Assembly (NCBI GenBank): GCA_934691625.1
Contig: CAKUTA010000006.1
Span: 1 to 64,000, forward strand
Direction: 5' to 3'
DNA from: an uncultured Bacteroidales bacterium
GTDB lineage: Bacteria; Bacteroidota; Bacteroidia; Bacteroidales; UBA932
DNA: 64,000 bases
The notes beneath the pieces are model-generated. The model did not search any database, was not told where the DNA came from, and saw only the letters and a list, made by a program, of their open reading frames with translations. This document shows, piece by piece, positions 27,657-36,503 of this stretch. Within the stretch, counting starts at the first letter, position 1. Every line of letters starts with the position of its first letter. A program made the position numbers and the translations under genes.

Positions 27657-28847
27657 CTATTTTCTGAATTTGGAATCTGTTTTGCGACGCAACCATCCGC
27701 GCATCGGCTCATCGTAGAATTTCAGGCACAGCCAGGCGGCAAGTACGCATCCTGCATACAGGACAATGACAACAGGCCAAGTTTCTGCAAGCGTATAGCG
27801 CTCTGTCCTGATAAGCCAGAAATAGAACAGGTACATGAACGGATAATGGGTTATGTATAGAGGGAATGAAATATCTCCAAGAAATTTGCAGATACGTGTC
27901 GATGCCATGTCTGAGGTAGCACCAGAAGCTCCTAGCCATACAAGGACAGGAAAGACTATGGTAATGCAGAATACCTCGAATGCCCCGTTAAGTGTCAAAG
28001 ATATATTATCTCCAAGCATCAGCGACTGCTTCAGATAAGGGACGCAGAACAATGCGCAAAGCACTGCCGAACAGATCCAGAATGCACCACGTATGTTTAC
28101 AGGACGAAAAGTCCTTGCCAGCAGCATGCCCATGGTGAATGGAAACATCATACGGAGCATTCCGCCCCAGAAATTGAGGCTGTCCAATGTCCATCCCACA
28201 CCGATGCTGCCATATCCGGAAACATCCATCACCGAGAATGAGGCATGCATGACACCGAGCAGAGCCACCAGCCAGGCTAGCGCCTTTGTCGGCAGCCGCC
28301 TGATCAGCAATGCATATATGATATTGCCGATATATTCAAAGAACAGCGACCAGCATGGGCCGTTGAGCGGGAACATCTCTCCATTTCCCCTGACTTCATA
28401 GCGTCCGCCAGGGACAGCCGGGATCATGAACATTGCACAGAGCAGGGCCAGCATCACTGCCGATGTCGCGACATGTGCCCCGTCCCACTGAGCACTTCCT
28501 TGTATAATAAAGGTGACAGCGCCGAATATGGCACCAAGTATGACCATAGGGTGAAGCCTGATAAGACGGCGCCTGAAAAACTCTTTCAGCCCGAAGCCTC
28601 TCGCCCATCTGTCGTCATAGGCGTATGATATCACGAACCCGGACAGCATGAAGAAGAAATCCACTGCGAGGTAGCCATGATTTATTCCTGTAATCACGCC
28701 GCCGTCTCCTGCGAAGGAAAAGCCTTCATGGACATGATACCATACTACAAGCAGGGCCGCCACCCCACGGAGCCCGTCAAGCAGTTCATAATGTGGCTTA
28801 GTGTCCGTGAATGCAGCAGCGGACGTGATGTTATCTGTCTCAGTCAT
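27657..28847 (-). CDS. Membrane acyltransferase, OafA/YrhL family
   Basis: 396-aa integral-membrane O-acyltransferase (acyltransferase family 3) with about ten hydrophobic helices. The family N-terminus is clear: YELLDGLRGVAALLVVWYHV contains the catalytic His of helix 1. It is followed by YLAVDFFFMLSGFVISY and an Arg-rich FFRRRLIRLHP motif. Such enzymes acetylate or otherwise acylate surface sugars; the acceptor cannot be told. It lies 57 bases after the helicase gene on the same strand and ends about 85 bases before the glycan-locus promoter, with no clear terminator between. Confidence 0.9.
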   Translation of the reverse strand: MTETDNITSAAAFTDTKPHYELLDGLRGVAALLVVWYHVHEGFSFAGDGGVITGINHGYLAVDFFFMLSGFVISYAYDDRWARGFGLKEFFRRRLIRLHPMVILGAIFGAVTFIIQGSAQWDGAHVATSAVMLALLCAMFMIPAVPGGRYEVRGNGEMFPLNGPCWSLFFEYIGNIIYALLIRRLPTKALAWLVALLGVMHASFSVMDVSGYGSIGVGWTLDSLNFWGGMLRMMFPFTMGMLLARTFRPVNIRGAFWICSAVLCALFCVPYLKQSLMLGDNISLTLNGAFEVFCITIVFPVLVWLGASGATSDMASTRICKFLGDISFPLYITHYPFMYLFYFWLIRTERYTLAETWPVVIVLYAGCVLAAWLCLKFYDEPMRGWLRRKTDSKFRK

Positions 28848-28904
28848 AAAAATGGGTCATAAATTTTCCAGGACTATCCTGTGTCGCCAGGCTTCGGCAA
28901 GTGT

Positions 28905-30554
28905 TTATTGATCCGGTCCATCATCCTGATGGCTCATGACAATGCCGATCAGGTCCTCGCCATAAGCATTTACCTTGGCAGGGCCTATGCCGGGGACCTC
29001 CAGAAGCTCGGGCAGAGTCACAGGCATCAGCCTGGCTATCCCCTCCAGCGCGGCATTGGAGAGAACGACAAATGCAGGTTTTCCGATTTCCTTCGCCCGC
29101 TCGAAGCGCCACGCACGTAAAGCATTGACCAGAGGCGTGTCCGGAAGCTTCACGGGCTCTGCAGGCTTCTTCGGCTCAAGTTTTTCATGAGCCGGTTCCG
29201 GGACATCCTCTTTCTTCTCATATTCGAAATGCTCATACCCGAGAGAGAATGCCAAATCGTTGATATCCTGGGAGATGTAGCGTATATATGCCTCGACCGC
29301 ATTGTCCTTCATGAAAACTGAAGCCGAAACAGGTGCGCTCAATACCAGGCCATCCAGCGTGCGGCATCGGCTCAGCGCCACGTATGCCTGGCCTGGAGAA
29401 AATGCCGCATGTATATCTACAATCGCCTTGTCAAATGTCAGCCCCTGGCTCTTGTGGACTGTGATCGCCCATGCTGCTTTCAACGGATACTGCCGGAAAC
29501 GCCCTATCTGCTTGGATGATATTTCATTGCTTTCTTCGTCAAACTGATAGCGGATATTCTGCCAGTCCATAGGCTCGACATCAATGATTTTTCCTGAACC
29601 TTGAAGACGGACTGAAAGACTTTCCTTGTCAATGCTTACGACCTCACCCAGAGTCCCGTTTATGAAACGCTTGTCAGGATCGTTCTTGATGAACATGACC
29701 TGTGCACCCTTTTTCAATGTCAGGCTGGATGTCGTGGGATATGATTCTTCCGGGAATGTTCCTGACACATCTGCCTGGAACGTATAAGGATGGCCGTCCA
29801 GCTTGCGCATCTCCGATTCATTGATGCTGTCAACCTGACGGTTATGTGTCATAAGACGGATGTAGCCTTCTTCCGGCGGAGGTGTGAAATCCGGGCGGAA
29901 ACGGGCATTGAGATCAGAGATGTCCTGTACTGTCAGGCAGCAGTTTCTGGCATGATTCAGGATGTCTATGAAATGACTGTCGGTCTGCCGATAAACGTTT
30001 TTAAGTTCAATGCAGCTGTATCTGATGCTTTTCAATGCGCTGCTGCTGAAAAAGTACAATGTCTTGTAATACTGCCTCAGCATATCATCTTCACCGCCGT
30101 GTGCAATAGGCGGCAGCTGCTGCAGGTCGCCTATCATCAGCAGCTGCACTCCGCCGAACGGCTTGCTGCTTCTTCTGATACGGCGCAATGTGACGTCTAT
30201 ATGGTCCATCAGGTCAGCCCTGACCATCGAGATTTCATCTATTATAAGCAACTGAAGGTTTCGGATAAGCTCAAGCTTGGACTTGTTCATCCTGAAGCCT
30301 GACTGCGGCTCCATCAGTCCAGGAATATAAGGACCTATGCCGAACTGGAAGAACGAATGGATTGTCATGGCCCCGGCATTGACCGCTGCTATACCGGTGG
30401 GTGCCAGCACTATGCATTTCTTTTCAGTGTTCCTGACAACCTCCCTCAGGAACGTGGTCTTTCCTGTTCCAGCCTTGCCTGTAAGGAAAAGGCTCATGTC
30501 TGTCCTTTCGACAATGAATCTAGCAACATCCAGCTCGAAGTTCCCGCTCTCCAT
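28905..30554 (-). CDS. PIF1-like superfamily 1 helicase with HRDC domain
   Basis: 549-aa cytoplasmic helicase. Walker A is LTGKAGTGKTTFLREV (~24-38) and Walker B LLIIDEISMV. Further motifs are GDLQQLPP, the UvrD/RecD-like C-terminal GTLGEVVSID and the RecD2-type motif AWAITVHKSQGLTFD, then YVALSRC. A Pro/Glu/Lys-rich linker (~440-470) is followed by an HRDC-like helical domain (~470-540) ending in a helix-hairpin-helix-like LPELLEVPGIGPAKVNAYGE. This arrangement suits unwinding of structured DNA during replication or repair. It starts 5 bases after the nitroreductase gene stop codon, so the two are co-transcribed. Confidence 0.9.
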   Translation of the reverse strand: MESGNFELDVARFIVERTDMSLFLTGKAGTGKTTFLREVVRNTEKKCIVLAPTGIAAVNAGAMTIHSFFQFGIGPYIPGLMEPQSGFRMNKSKLELIRNLQLLIIDEISMVRADLMDHIDVTLRRIRRSSKPFGGVQLLMIGDLQQLPPIAHGGEDDMLRQYYKTLYFFSSSALKSIRYSCIELKNVYRQTDSHFIDILNHARNCCLTVQDISDLNARFRPDFTPPPEEGYIRLMTHNRQVDSINESEMRKLDGHPYTFQADVSGTFPEESYPTTSSLTLKKGAQVMFIKNDPDKRFINGTLGEVVSIDKESLSVRLQGSGKIIDVEPMDWQNIRYQFDEESNEISSKQIGRFRQYPLKAAWAITVHKSQGLTFDKAIVDIHAAFSPGQAYVALSRCRTLDGLVLSAPVSASVFMKDNAVEAYIRYISQDINDLAFSLGYEHFEYEKKEDVPEPAHEKLEPKKPAEPVKLPDTPLVNALRAWRFERAKEIGKPAFVVLSNAALEGIARLMPVTLPELLEVPGIGPAKVNAYGEDLIGIVMSHQDDGPDQ

Positions 30555-30559
30555 CCCCG

Positions 30560-31201
30560 TTAGTCTATGAATCTGGCTTTAGACGGGTCACGCGGTTTTG
30601 CGGATGGCGTTTCGTCGGGATATCCGAAAGCTATGGCATAAAGCAGCTCGTAGCCTTCCGAGAAGTCCAGCTTTTTCATGAAATCAGCTCCTGATTCTGT
30701 CTTCAGGAATCTGACAGGGCCGCCGAGGCAGCATGTTCCTATTCCGAGAGATTCTGCTGCAAGTATCATGTTCTCGCCGAGCAGGCCGCAATCTATCTGA
30801 GACATTCCGCTGTCTGTCTTATTTGCGATAAAAGCTATGGTAGGAGCGTTCCTGAACATGTTTACGAAACCTGGCTTTCCTGCCATGTCAGGGTTTTCTG
30901 CCGCGAAGATTCTGGTTATGGCAGCGATTTCATCTGCATTGTCCAGCACCCTTACCTCCCAGTTCTGGCTGTTCATGGCATTCGGAGCATTGATGCCGCA
31001 CTCCATGATGACCTGCATCGTATCCCGCCCGACAGGAACAGGCTTATATGCCCGGATGCTTCTCCTGTCCATGATACTCCTGATGACAGGTGTCGAAATG
31101 CCATCCGCAGATGCGCTTACGCCCTTATCACCGCATGATGCGCACCCTGCCAGTGTCATTGCCGCCAATACTGGAGGCACGAATTTGATAACCTTATTCA
31201 T
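30560..31201 (-). CDS. Nitroreductase-family lipoprotein
   Basis: 213-aa FMN-dependent nitroreductase-fold protein with an N-terminal lipoprotein signal (MNKVIKFV...TLAGC, Cys20). The family core is intact: RSIMDRRSIRAYKPVPV (FMN phosphate-binding Arg/Ser segment), INAPNAMNSQNWEV, a central AESLGIGTCCLGG and the C-terminal AIAFGYPDETPSAKPRD. Most homologues are cytosolic; export as a lipoprotein is unusual but occurs in Bacteroidetes. The ATG at 31201 is chosen because it begins the signal; the frame extends to 31345 but runs over the divergent gene at 31271. Substrate unknown; flavin loading outside the cytoplasm needs explanation. Confidence 0.85.
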   Translation of the reverse strand: MNKVIKFVPPVLAAMTLAGCASCGDKGVSASADGISTPVIRSIMDRRSIRAYKPVPVGRDTMQVIMECGINAPNAMNSQNWEVRVLDNADEIAAITRIFAAENPDMAGKPGFVNMFRNAPTIAFIANKTDSGMSQIDCGLLGENMILAAESLGIGTCCLGGPVRFLKTESGADFMKKLDFSEGYELLYAIAFGYPDETPSAKPRDPSKARFID

Positions 31202-31270
31202 AATTGTCAATGTTTTTCCACGTAAATATAGTATATAATTCCTTAACTTCGCGGATAATTTGCAAAAGAC

Positions 31271-32371
31271 ATGAGCGACAACAAGAGAATTGTATTCCTG
31301 GACTACGTGCGTGTGCTCGCATGTTTTCTGGTGATGCTGGTACATGCCAGCGAAAACTTCTACCCGGGGCCTGGCGCCACTGACATGGCTGGACCACAGG
31401 CATTGCTGGCAAACCAGGCTGACAGGCTATGCGTATCAATATATGACGGTATCTCCAGAATGTCCGTACCTCTGTTCATCATAGTATCTGCATTCCTGCT
31501 CGTGCCTATGAAAAAGGGCATGACATCCATGGAGTTCTACAAGAAGCGGTTCTCCAAGATCCTGCCGCCGTTCCTCGTATTCGCTGTGCTGTACTGCACC
31601 CTGCCGATCCTTTGGGGGCAGATCGACCTGAACACAGGGCTCCATGACCTTATACGCATCCAGCTGAACTTCCCCTCACTGGCTGGACACCTGTGGTTCA
31701 TGTTCCCGCTGTTCAGCCTCTATCTGTTCATCCCTGTCATATCCCCCTGGCTCGAAAAGGCCGGCAAGAAGGAAGAGCTCTTCTTCATCATCCTGTTCCT
31801 TATCTCCACGACAATGCCATATCTGAACAGATGGTTCGGAGATGTATGGGGAGAATGTTTCTGGAACGAGTTCCATCTTCTATGGTATTTCTCAGGCTAC
31901 CTCGGCTATCTCGTGATGGCGCACTACATCAGGGTACACCTGGACTGGAGCAAATCCAGGAAACTGGCAGCCGGAGCCTCCCTGGCCGTAGTCGGAGCAT
32001 TAGCCACGATATTGTCATACTACGTCCAGGCCATACCAGGAAAGCTCCTGAACACACCGGAGCTGGAAATCGGATGGGCTTTCTGCACTATCAATGTGGT
32101 CTGCCTCACAGCCGGAGTTTTCATGATGTTCTCATGCATCGGGCAGGTATCGGCACCTAAGCTGATAACCAGGCTCTCAGAACTGAGCTATGGCATATAC
32201 CTCATGCACATCTTCTGGCTGCACATGTGGTCAATAGTGTCAATACAGATGCTTCAGCTGCCTACCGTGGCTTCAATACCATTCATTGCAGTCTGCACAT
32301 TCGTATCATCAGCATTAACAGCTGAACTTATCTCGCACATTCCGGGAAGCAGATGGATAGCTGGAGTATAG
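31271..32371 (+). CDS. Membrane acyltransferase, family 3
   Basis: 366-aa membrane acyltransferase with about ten hydrophobic segments. The N-terminal signature KRIVFLDYVRVLACFLVMLVH includes the conserved helix-1 His, and SVPLFIIVSAFLLVP plus GHLWFMFPLFSLYLFIPVI follow the WecH/YiaH-like subgroup. It is only distantly similar to the acyltransferase at 27657-28847 and is transcribed divergently from the nitroreductase gene (69-base gap). Likely acylates a cell-surface glycan; acceptor unknown. It ends at a 20-bp palindrome that overlaps the queD promoter. Confidence 0.88.
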   Translation: MSDNKRIVFLDYVRVLACFLVMLVHASENFYPGPGATDMAGPQALLANQADRLCVSIYDGISRMSVPLFIIVSAFLLVPMKKGMTSMEFYKKRFSKILPPFLVFAVLYCTLPILWGQIDLNTGLHDLIRIQLNFPSLAGHLWFMFPLFSLYLFIPVISPWLEKAGKKEELFFIILFLISTTMPYLNRWFGDVWGECFWNEFHLLWYFSGYLGYLVMAHYIRVHLDWSKSRKLAAGASLAVVGALATILSYYVQAIPGKLLNTPELEIGWAFCTINVVCLTAGVFMMFSCIGQVSAPKLITRLSELSYGIYLMHIFWLHMWSIVSIQMLQLPTVASIPFIAVCTFVSSALTAELISHIPGSRWIAGV

Positions 32372-32390
32372 GAAATTATTCCTATATTTG
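32367..32390 (+). promoter_or_regulatory. Palindrome overlapping queD -7 box
   Basis: TATAGGAA (32367-32374), 4-base spacer, TTCCTATA (32379-32386) form a perfect 8-base inverted repeat. The right arm overlaps TATATTTG (32383-32390), a good -7 box 20 bases before the queD ATG. No clear -33 box is visible. The palindrome is placed like an operator, but it also overlaps the preceding stop codon. Confidence 0.4.
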
Positions 32391-32409
32391 CTATACATAA
32401 CTTCGGAAG

Positions 32410-32742
32410 ATGTACTACGTAAGCAAAAGATTCGAGGTCTCTGGCGCACACTATGTCACTACAGACCATCATACAAAATGTGAAGAGCTCCATGGGCACA
32501 ACTGGATTGTGATAGTCCACTGCAAATCAATGGAATTGAACGAAGATGGCATGGTGACCGATTTCACATTGATAAAGAGGAATATAATGTCACGCATCGA
32601 CCACAAGAATCTTAACGAGGTGCTTCCGTTCATCCCGACAGCTGAGAACATCGCCAGATGGATATGTGACGAGACAGAGAACTGCTATAAGGTGGAAATC
32701 TGGGAATCGGAAAACAACAAGGCCATATACGAGAAGGAATAA
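32410..32742 (+). CDS. queD: 6-carboxytetrahydropterin synthase
   Basis: 110-aa cytosolic zinc enzyme of the PTPS/QueD family that makes 6-carboxytetrahydropterin, the second step of queuosine/7-deazaguanine synthesis. Zn ligands are His14 (SGAHY) and His29/His31 (LHGHNW); the catalytic Cys is in KCEELHGHNW. IDHKNLNE and PTAENIARWI match the family catalytic Asp/His and Glu. Short but complete, as is usual for Bacteroidetes QueD. The neighbouring genes are unrelated; queC and queE are not in this window. Confidence 0.93.
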   Translation: MYYVSKRFEVSGAHYVTTDHHTKCEELHGHNWIVIVHCKSMELNEDGMVTDFTLIKRNIMSRIDHKNLNEVLPFIPTAENIARWICDETENCYKVEIWESENNKAIYEKE

Positions 32743-32900
32743 GACATCCATCTGCAAGTCTTCTCCAGATATAATATTCACAACCTCGTAAATGAAAGGA
32801 TGCAAAATGAAAAGATTTCCGGCACTGACACTGGCAATCTTGCCATATTAAGCATCACATTCATCGAAACAGGAACGCGGCAGAAATCATAGAAAATAAA
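32743..32900. other. Intergenic, possible truncated signal-peptide mini-ORF
   Basis: No full gene. A 19-codon plus-strand frame at 32792-32851 reads like the first half of a signal peptide (MKRFPALTLAILPY) and stops. It may be the stump of a lost exported protein or chance. Confidence 0.2.
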
Positions 32901-33229
32901 AAGGCGGGAAAGTAAGCCGGTTTCTGTGTTGATCTGCCATTTATCTGCGCAACCTACCCCCTGACATCGGGCGGGCAGCCCTCATCTGTCAGTATATTTG
33001 GTCTTGCAGGCTCTGGTACCGTACCCGGACGGCATCGCTGACATCCGTCGTGAGCTCTTGCCTCGCGTTTTCACCCTCACCAGCTCCAGTAGATTCTGGA
33101 GCGGCAGTTGTTTTCTGTTACGGTTTCATAAGATTACTCCCATCTGCGCTTTCCGCAGCAGAGTGCCCTTTCCTGTCCGGACTTTCCTCACCGGCAAAAG
33201 AGCCGGCGCGGCAGAAAATCCCGCCTTAA
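32901..33229 (-). ncRNA. rnpB: RNase P RNA
   Basis: Catalytic RNA that trims tRNA 5' leaders. The minus strand contains the bacterial hallmarks: GAGGAAAGTCCGGAC near the 5' end (33175-33189) and ACAGAAACCGGCTTACTT near the 3' end (32911-32928), which form the universal core with P4. P1 is formed by AAGGCGGGA (33219-33227) and TCCCGCCTT (32901-32909), and its 3' arm runs into TTTTTATTTTC, so P1 doubles as the terminator. Length is about 325 nt, slightly compact for type A. A plus-strand frame of 109 codons over it (32998-33327) is antisense noise. Confidence 0.95.
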
Positions 33230-33236
33230 TGTTCTG

Positions 33237-33268
33237 CAAAGTTAGCCAAAGCTTACGAAACAGGAAAA
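33237..33268 (-). promoter_or_regulatory. rnpB promoter
   Basis: TAACTTTG on the minus strand (33237-33244) matches TAnnTTTG; TTTT (33265-33268) lies 20 bases upstream as a weak -33. The predicted start falls at the 5' edge of the P1 stem of RNase P RNA. Confidence 0.6.
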
Positions 33269-33323
33269 TTTATTTACTGGACTTACGCACGCTTAGGTTT
33301 GCTCCTGACAGGAGGGGGGGGCG

Positions 33324-33386
33324 TTAATTAATTAAATATTAACACTTTAGCACTTTTCAAAATCATCATATACGTTATTTTGAAAA
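33324..33386 (+). repeat. 63-bp intergenic repeat, copy 1
   Basis: TTAATTAATTA, 19 bases, then TTTTCAAAAT-N13-ATTTTGAAAA. The spacing is identical in copies at 59270-59332 (plus) and 61744-61806 (minus). It sits between the rnpB and glpA promoters and is preceded by a run of eight G (33314-33321). The two terminal boxes form a perfect 10-bp inverted repeat. Confidence 0.75.
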
Positions 33387-33491
33387 ACATTAATTAACTG
33401 CAAATTAGCCAATTACGCAAAAAAACACCACTGGCACTTCTGGTTTTCATTCAGAAAAATAACTTTTCAATCAGTTCGCAATAGCTTCTTA

Positions 33492-33522
33492 TTTTCGGAA
33501 TGAAAACAATTCACTATATTTG
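33492..33522 (+). promoter_or_regulatory. glpABC promoter
   Basis: TATATTTG (33515-33522) is a full -7 match with TTTT (33492-33495) 19 bases upstream. Predicted start near 33529 leaves a ~50-base leader before glpA. Confidence 0.6.
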
Positions 33523-33577
33523 TGTTTTGAAACGAAAGCAAGCAGAAATGCCTGCCACATTAAAATAACATCACAAT

Positions 33578-35230
33578 ATGGCCGAAACGAAAAACAACGA
33601 ATTCGATGTCATAATAATCGGAGGAGGCATAACCGGAGCCGGAACAGCCAGAGACTGCTCTTTGAGAGGGCTGAAAGTTCTTCTCATTGAGCGTCACGAC
33701 ATTGCTGACGGTGCTACCGGACGAAACCACGGTCTGCTGCACAGCGGTGCCCGCTACGCAGTGACAGACCAGGAATCAGCTTCTGAATGTATTCAGGAGA
33801 ACCTGATACTTAAGAAGGTGGCAAACCACTGCGTTGATGACACTTCTGGATTTTTCATTACACTTCCGGAGGACGACCTTGCATATCAGGCGAAGTTCGT
33901 GGAGTCCTGCACAAAGGCAGGCATAAAGGCGGAAGTGATAGATCCTAAGGAGGCTATACGTCTGGAGCCGTCCGTAAATCCGGACATCATAGGAGCTGTC
34001 CGTGTACCTGACGGCTCTGTCGATCCATTCAGGCTCTGCTCATCCAATGTGGTAGATGCCAAGCTGCATGGAGCGAAAGTGCTCGTATATACAGAAGTCA
34101 CAAGCTTCATACGCAACCAGGACAGGATCACAGGCGTGAAAGTGCTTGACCACAAGACAGGCGAGACGGCTGAATACTATGCGCCTATAACTGTCAATGC
34201 AGGAGGAATCTGGGGCCATCACATCGCTGAGATGGCCGGAGCCAAGATCAGCATGTTCCCAGCTAAAGGAGCACTCCTCATCTTCGCCCACAGGGTCAAC
34301 AGCATTGTCCTGAACAGGTGCAGAAAGCCGGCGAATGCAGACATTCTCGTTCCTGGTGATACAGTCTGTGTAATAGGAACCACATCTACAAGAGTTCCTT
34401 ACGAGGAATGTGACGACATGCATGTAACCCCGGATGAAGTAAAGCTTCTTCTTTCCGAAGGTGAAAAGCTTGCACCTTGCCTGAATACCACACGTATCCT
34501 CAGGGCATACGCCGGTGTCCGCCCTCTTGTCGCAGCTGAAGGAGACACCAGCGGCAGAAACATAAGCCGAGGCATCGTGCTCTTCGACCATGAGAAACGC
34601 GACGGCATAAAGGGATTCATAACCATCACCGGCGGCAAGCTCATGACATACAGGCTCATGTCGGAAATGGCGACCGACCTCGTATGCCAGAAGCTGAATA
34701 TAGACAAGAAGTGCGAGACCCGCACGACTCCGCTTCCTGGTTCAGGTGAAGGCAACGTCAAGGAGGTTTCACAGAAGATCTGGACAAAGCCTTCTACCGC
34801 GCAGAAGGCTACAGCCGGCCGTATCGGCAGCATGGCATCCAAGATACAGTTCAATACCAGAGAGGAGCAGAGCCTGGTATGTGAATGTGAGGAAGTCCCT
34901 GAAAGCGAGGTCCAGAACGCAATCGACAATCTGGATGTGCACAACCTGGTCGATCTCAGAAGGCGTACCCGCGTCGGTATGGGAACATGTCAGGGCGAGC
35001 TCTGCGCATGCCGCGCCGCAGGTCTCCTCGGCAAGGCTCACGGATGCGCGGAAAGAGCCAGGACAGATCTTGAGAAATTCATGAATGAAAGATGGAAAGG
35101 AATGTATCCTGTTGCATGGGGCGAGACACTCCGCGAAGCTGAGTTCACAGCATGGATATATTCTGAATGTCTCGGAACCGGAGCCGTAAGCGATTCCAAG
35201 GCCGATCCTGAAACACCTGTCTTCGAATAA
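33578..35230 (+). CDS. glpA: Anaerobic glycerol-3-phosphate dehydrogenase subunit A
   Basis: 550-aa FAD subunit that oxidises sn-glycerol-3-phosphate to dihydroxyacetone phosphate under anaerobic conditions, passing electrons via GlpB/GlpC to the quinone pool. The N-terminal dinucleotide fold is IIIGGGITGAGTARDCSLRG followed by the FAD motif LIERHD; GRNHGLLHSGARYAV is the GlpA/GlpD signature. The C-terminus has a BFD-like [2Fe-2S] domain with C-x-C...C-x4-C (VCECEEVPES and GMGTCQGELCACR). First gene of a three-gene operon with 13- and 6-base gaps. Confidence 0.96.
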   Translation: MAETKNNEFDVIIIGGGITGAGTARDCSLRGLKVLLIERHDIADGATGRNHGLLHSGARYAVTDQESASECIQENLILKKVANHCVDDTSGFFITLPEDDLAYQAKFVESCTKAGIKAEVIDPKEAIRLEPSVNPDIIGAVRVPDGSVDPFRLCSSNVVDAKLHGAKVLVYTEVTSFIRNQDRITGVKVLDHKTGETAEYYAPITVNAGGIWGHHIAEMAGAKISMFPAKGALLIFAHRVNSIVLNRCRKPANADILVPGDTVCVIGTTSTRVPYEECDDMHVTPDEVKLLLSEGEKLAPCLNTTRILRAYAGVRPLVAAEGDTSGRNISRGIVLFDHEKRDGIKGFITITGGKLMTYRLMSEMATDLVCQKLNIDKKCETRTTPLPGSGEGNVKEVSQKIWTKPSTAQKATAGRIGSMASKIQFNTREEQSLVCECEEVPESEVQNAIDNLDVHNLVDLRRRTRVGMGTCQGELCACRAAGLLGKAHGCAERARTDLEKFMNERWKGMYPVAWGETLREAEFTAWIYSECLGTGAVSDSKADPETPVFE

Positions 35231-35243
35231 AATACACGACATT

Positions 35244-36497
35244 ATGAGATTTGATACAATAATCATAGGCGGCGGTCTTGCCGGACTCGTATGCGGCCTC
35301 AGGCTTCAGGAAGCCGGAAAACAATGCGCCATCGTATCCGCGGGGCAGAATGCGATGCATTTCTTTTCCGGAGGTTTCGGGCTTCTGTCCAGAATGCCGG
35401 ACGGTACACCAGTAGAGTCACCTCTCGAGGCCATTCCGGCACTTGATGCAGCCCATCCATATTCCAGGATAGGGGCAGAAAAGATTGCCCGCTATGCCGA
35501 TGAGGCCAGGACATTGCTCCGCTCACACGGGATCAACGTTGAAGGCACAGCGGAGAAGAACAGATTCATCATCTCCGCCTCAGGCACACTCAAGCCATCC
35601 TGGCTGACAATAGACGATATCGCCTCAATCGGATCAAGAGACGAGAAAATAGCAGAGAAAGCATTGATTGTCAATATCGAAGGATTTCTTGACTTCAATA
35701 CATCATTCATTGCCGCAGAATTTGAGAAGCGCGGTATAGCCTGCAGAATCGAAGCGGTCACGACAGACGAGATACGTCAGCTCAGACGCAACCCCAGCGA
35801 GATGAGGGCATCAAACATCGCTAGGCTGATGGAAAAAGCCGAGATACGTGAAAAGTTCATCAACGCTGTAAAGGCCGAGCTGGGTAAAGGCGGCGAAACG
35901 GCTGTCATCCTTCCTGCGGTATTCGGTCTCAAGAGCCATGATTCTGTCAAGGCGGTCCGTGAGGCCATCGGTGTCAAGACCATGTTTATCGGGACTTTGC
36001 CGCCGTCAGTTCCTGGAATCCGCTCGCAGATGCAGCTCAAGAGCGCATTCGAGGCAGCCGGAGGCACTTTCATTATGGGAGACGAAGTTAACGGCACAGA
36101 CATAAATGACGGCAAGGTCACAGCTGTAAGGACTGCCAACATCGGGGACATTGACCTGACAGCAGACTCATACGTGCTGGCTTCCGGAAGCTACTTCGGA
36201 CATGGTATCGTAGCGGATATGGACAAGGTCTATGAACCAGTATTCGGCTCCGATGTCATCTTCAATGAAGACAGGAATAGCTGGTACGACAAGAATTTCT
36301 TCAGCAGACAGGAATTCATCGGCTTCGGAGTCGCAACCGACAACGATTTCAAAGTTCTAAAAGGTGGAAAGACAATCAGCAACCTCTATGCTGCTGGTTC
36401 CGTGCTCGGAGGCTTCAATCCTCTCTACGAAGGCTGCGGTGCAGGTGTCGCGATAATGACGGCATTCCAAATTTCCGATTCAATACTAGGCAGATAA
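35244..36497 (+). CDS. glpB: Anaerobic glycerol-3-phosphate dehydrogenase subunit B
   Basis: 417-aa flavoprotein subunit of the GlpABC complex. N-terminal FAD fold IIIGGGLAGLVCGLRLQ; HFFSGGFGLLSRMPDG is typical of GlpB. The C-terminal region has NLYAAGSVLGGFNPLYEGCG, where FAD-site residues of the family lie. Length matches GlpB (~420). Located between glpA and glpC. Confidence 0.94.
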   Translation: MRFDTIIIGGGLAGLVCGLRLQEAGKQCAIVSAGQNAMHFFSGGFGLLSRMPDGTPVESPLEAIPALDAAHPYSRIGAEKIARYADEARTLLRSHGINVEGTAEKNRFIISASGTLKPSWLTIDDIASIGSRDEKIAEKALIVNIEGFLDFNTSFIAAEFEKRGIACRIEAVTTDEIRQLRRNPSEMRASNIARLMEKAEIREKFINAVKAELGKGGETAVILPAVFGLKSHDSVKAVREAIGVKTMFIGTLPPSVPGIRSQMQLKSAFEAAGGTFIMGDEVNGTDINDGKVTAVRTANIGDIDLTADSYVLASGSYFGHGIVADMDKVYEPVFGSDVIFNEDRNSWYDKNFFSRQEFIGFGVATDNDFKVLKGGKTISNLYAAGSVLGGFNPLYEGCGAGVAIMTAFQISDSILGR

Positions 36498-36503
36498 GAC
36501 ATC

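Noticed and set aside
32998..33327. 109-codon plus-strand frame
   Set aside because: It is antisense to RNase P RNA, whose conserved core motifs are clearly visible on the minus strand.
32743..33577. tmRNA or SRP RNA
   Set aside because: The conserved motifs match RNase P RNA only; no tag-encoding frame or SRP core was found.
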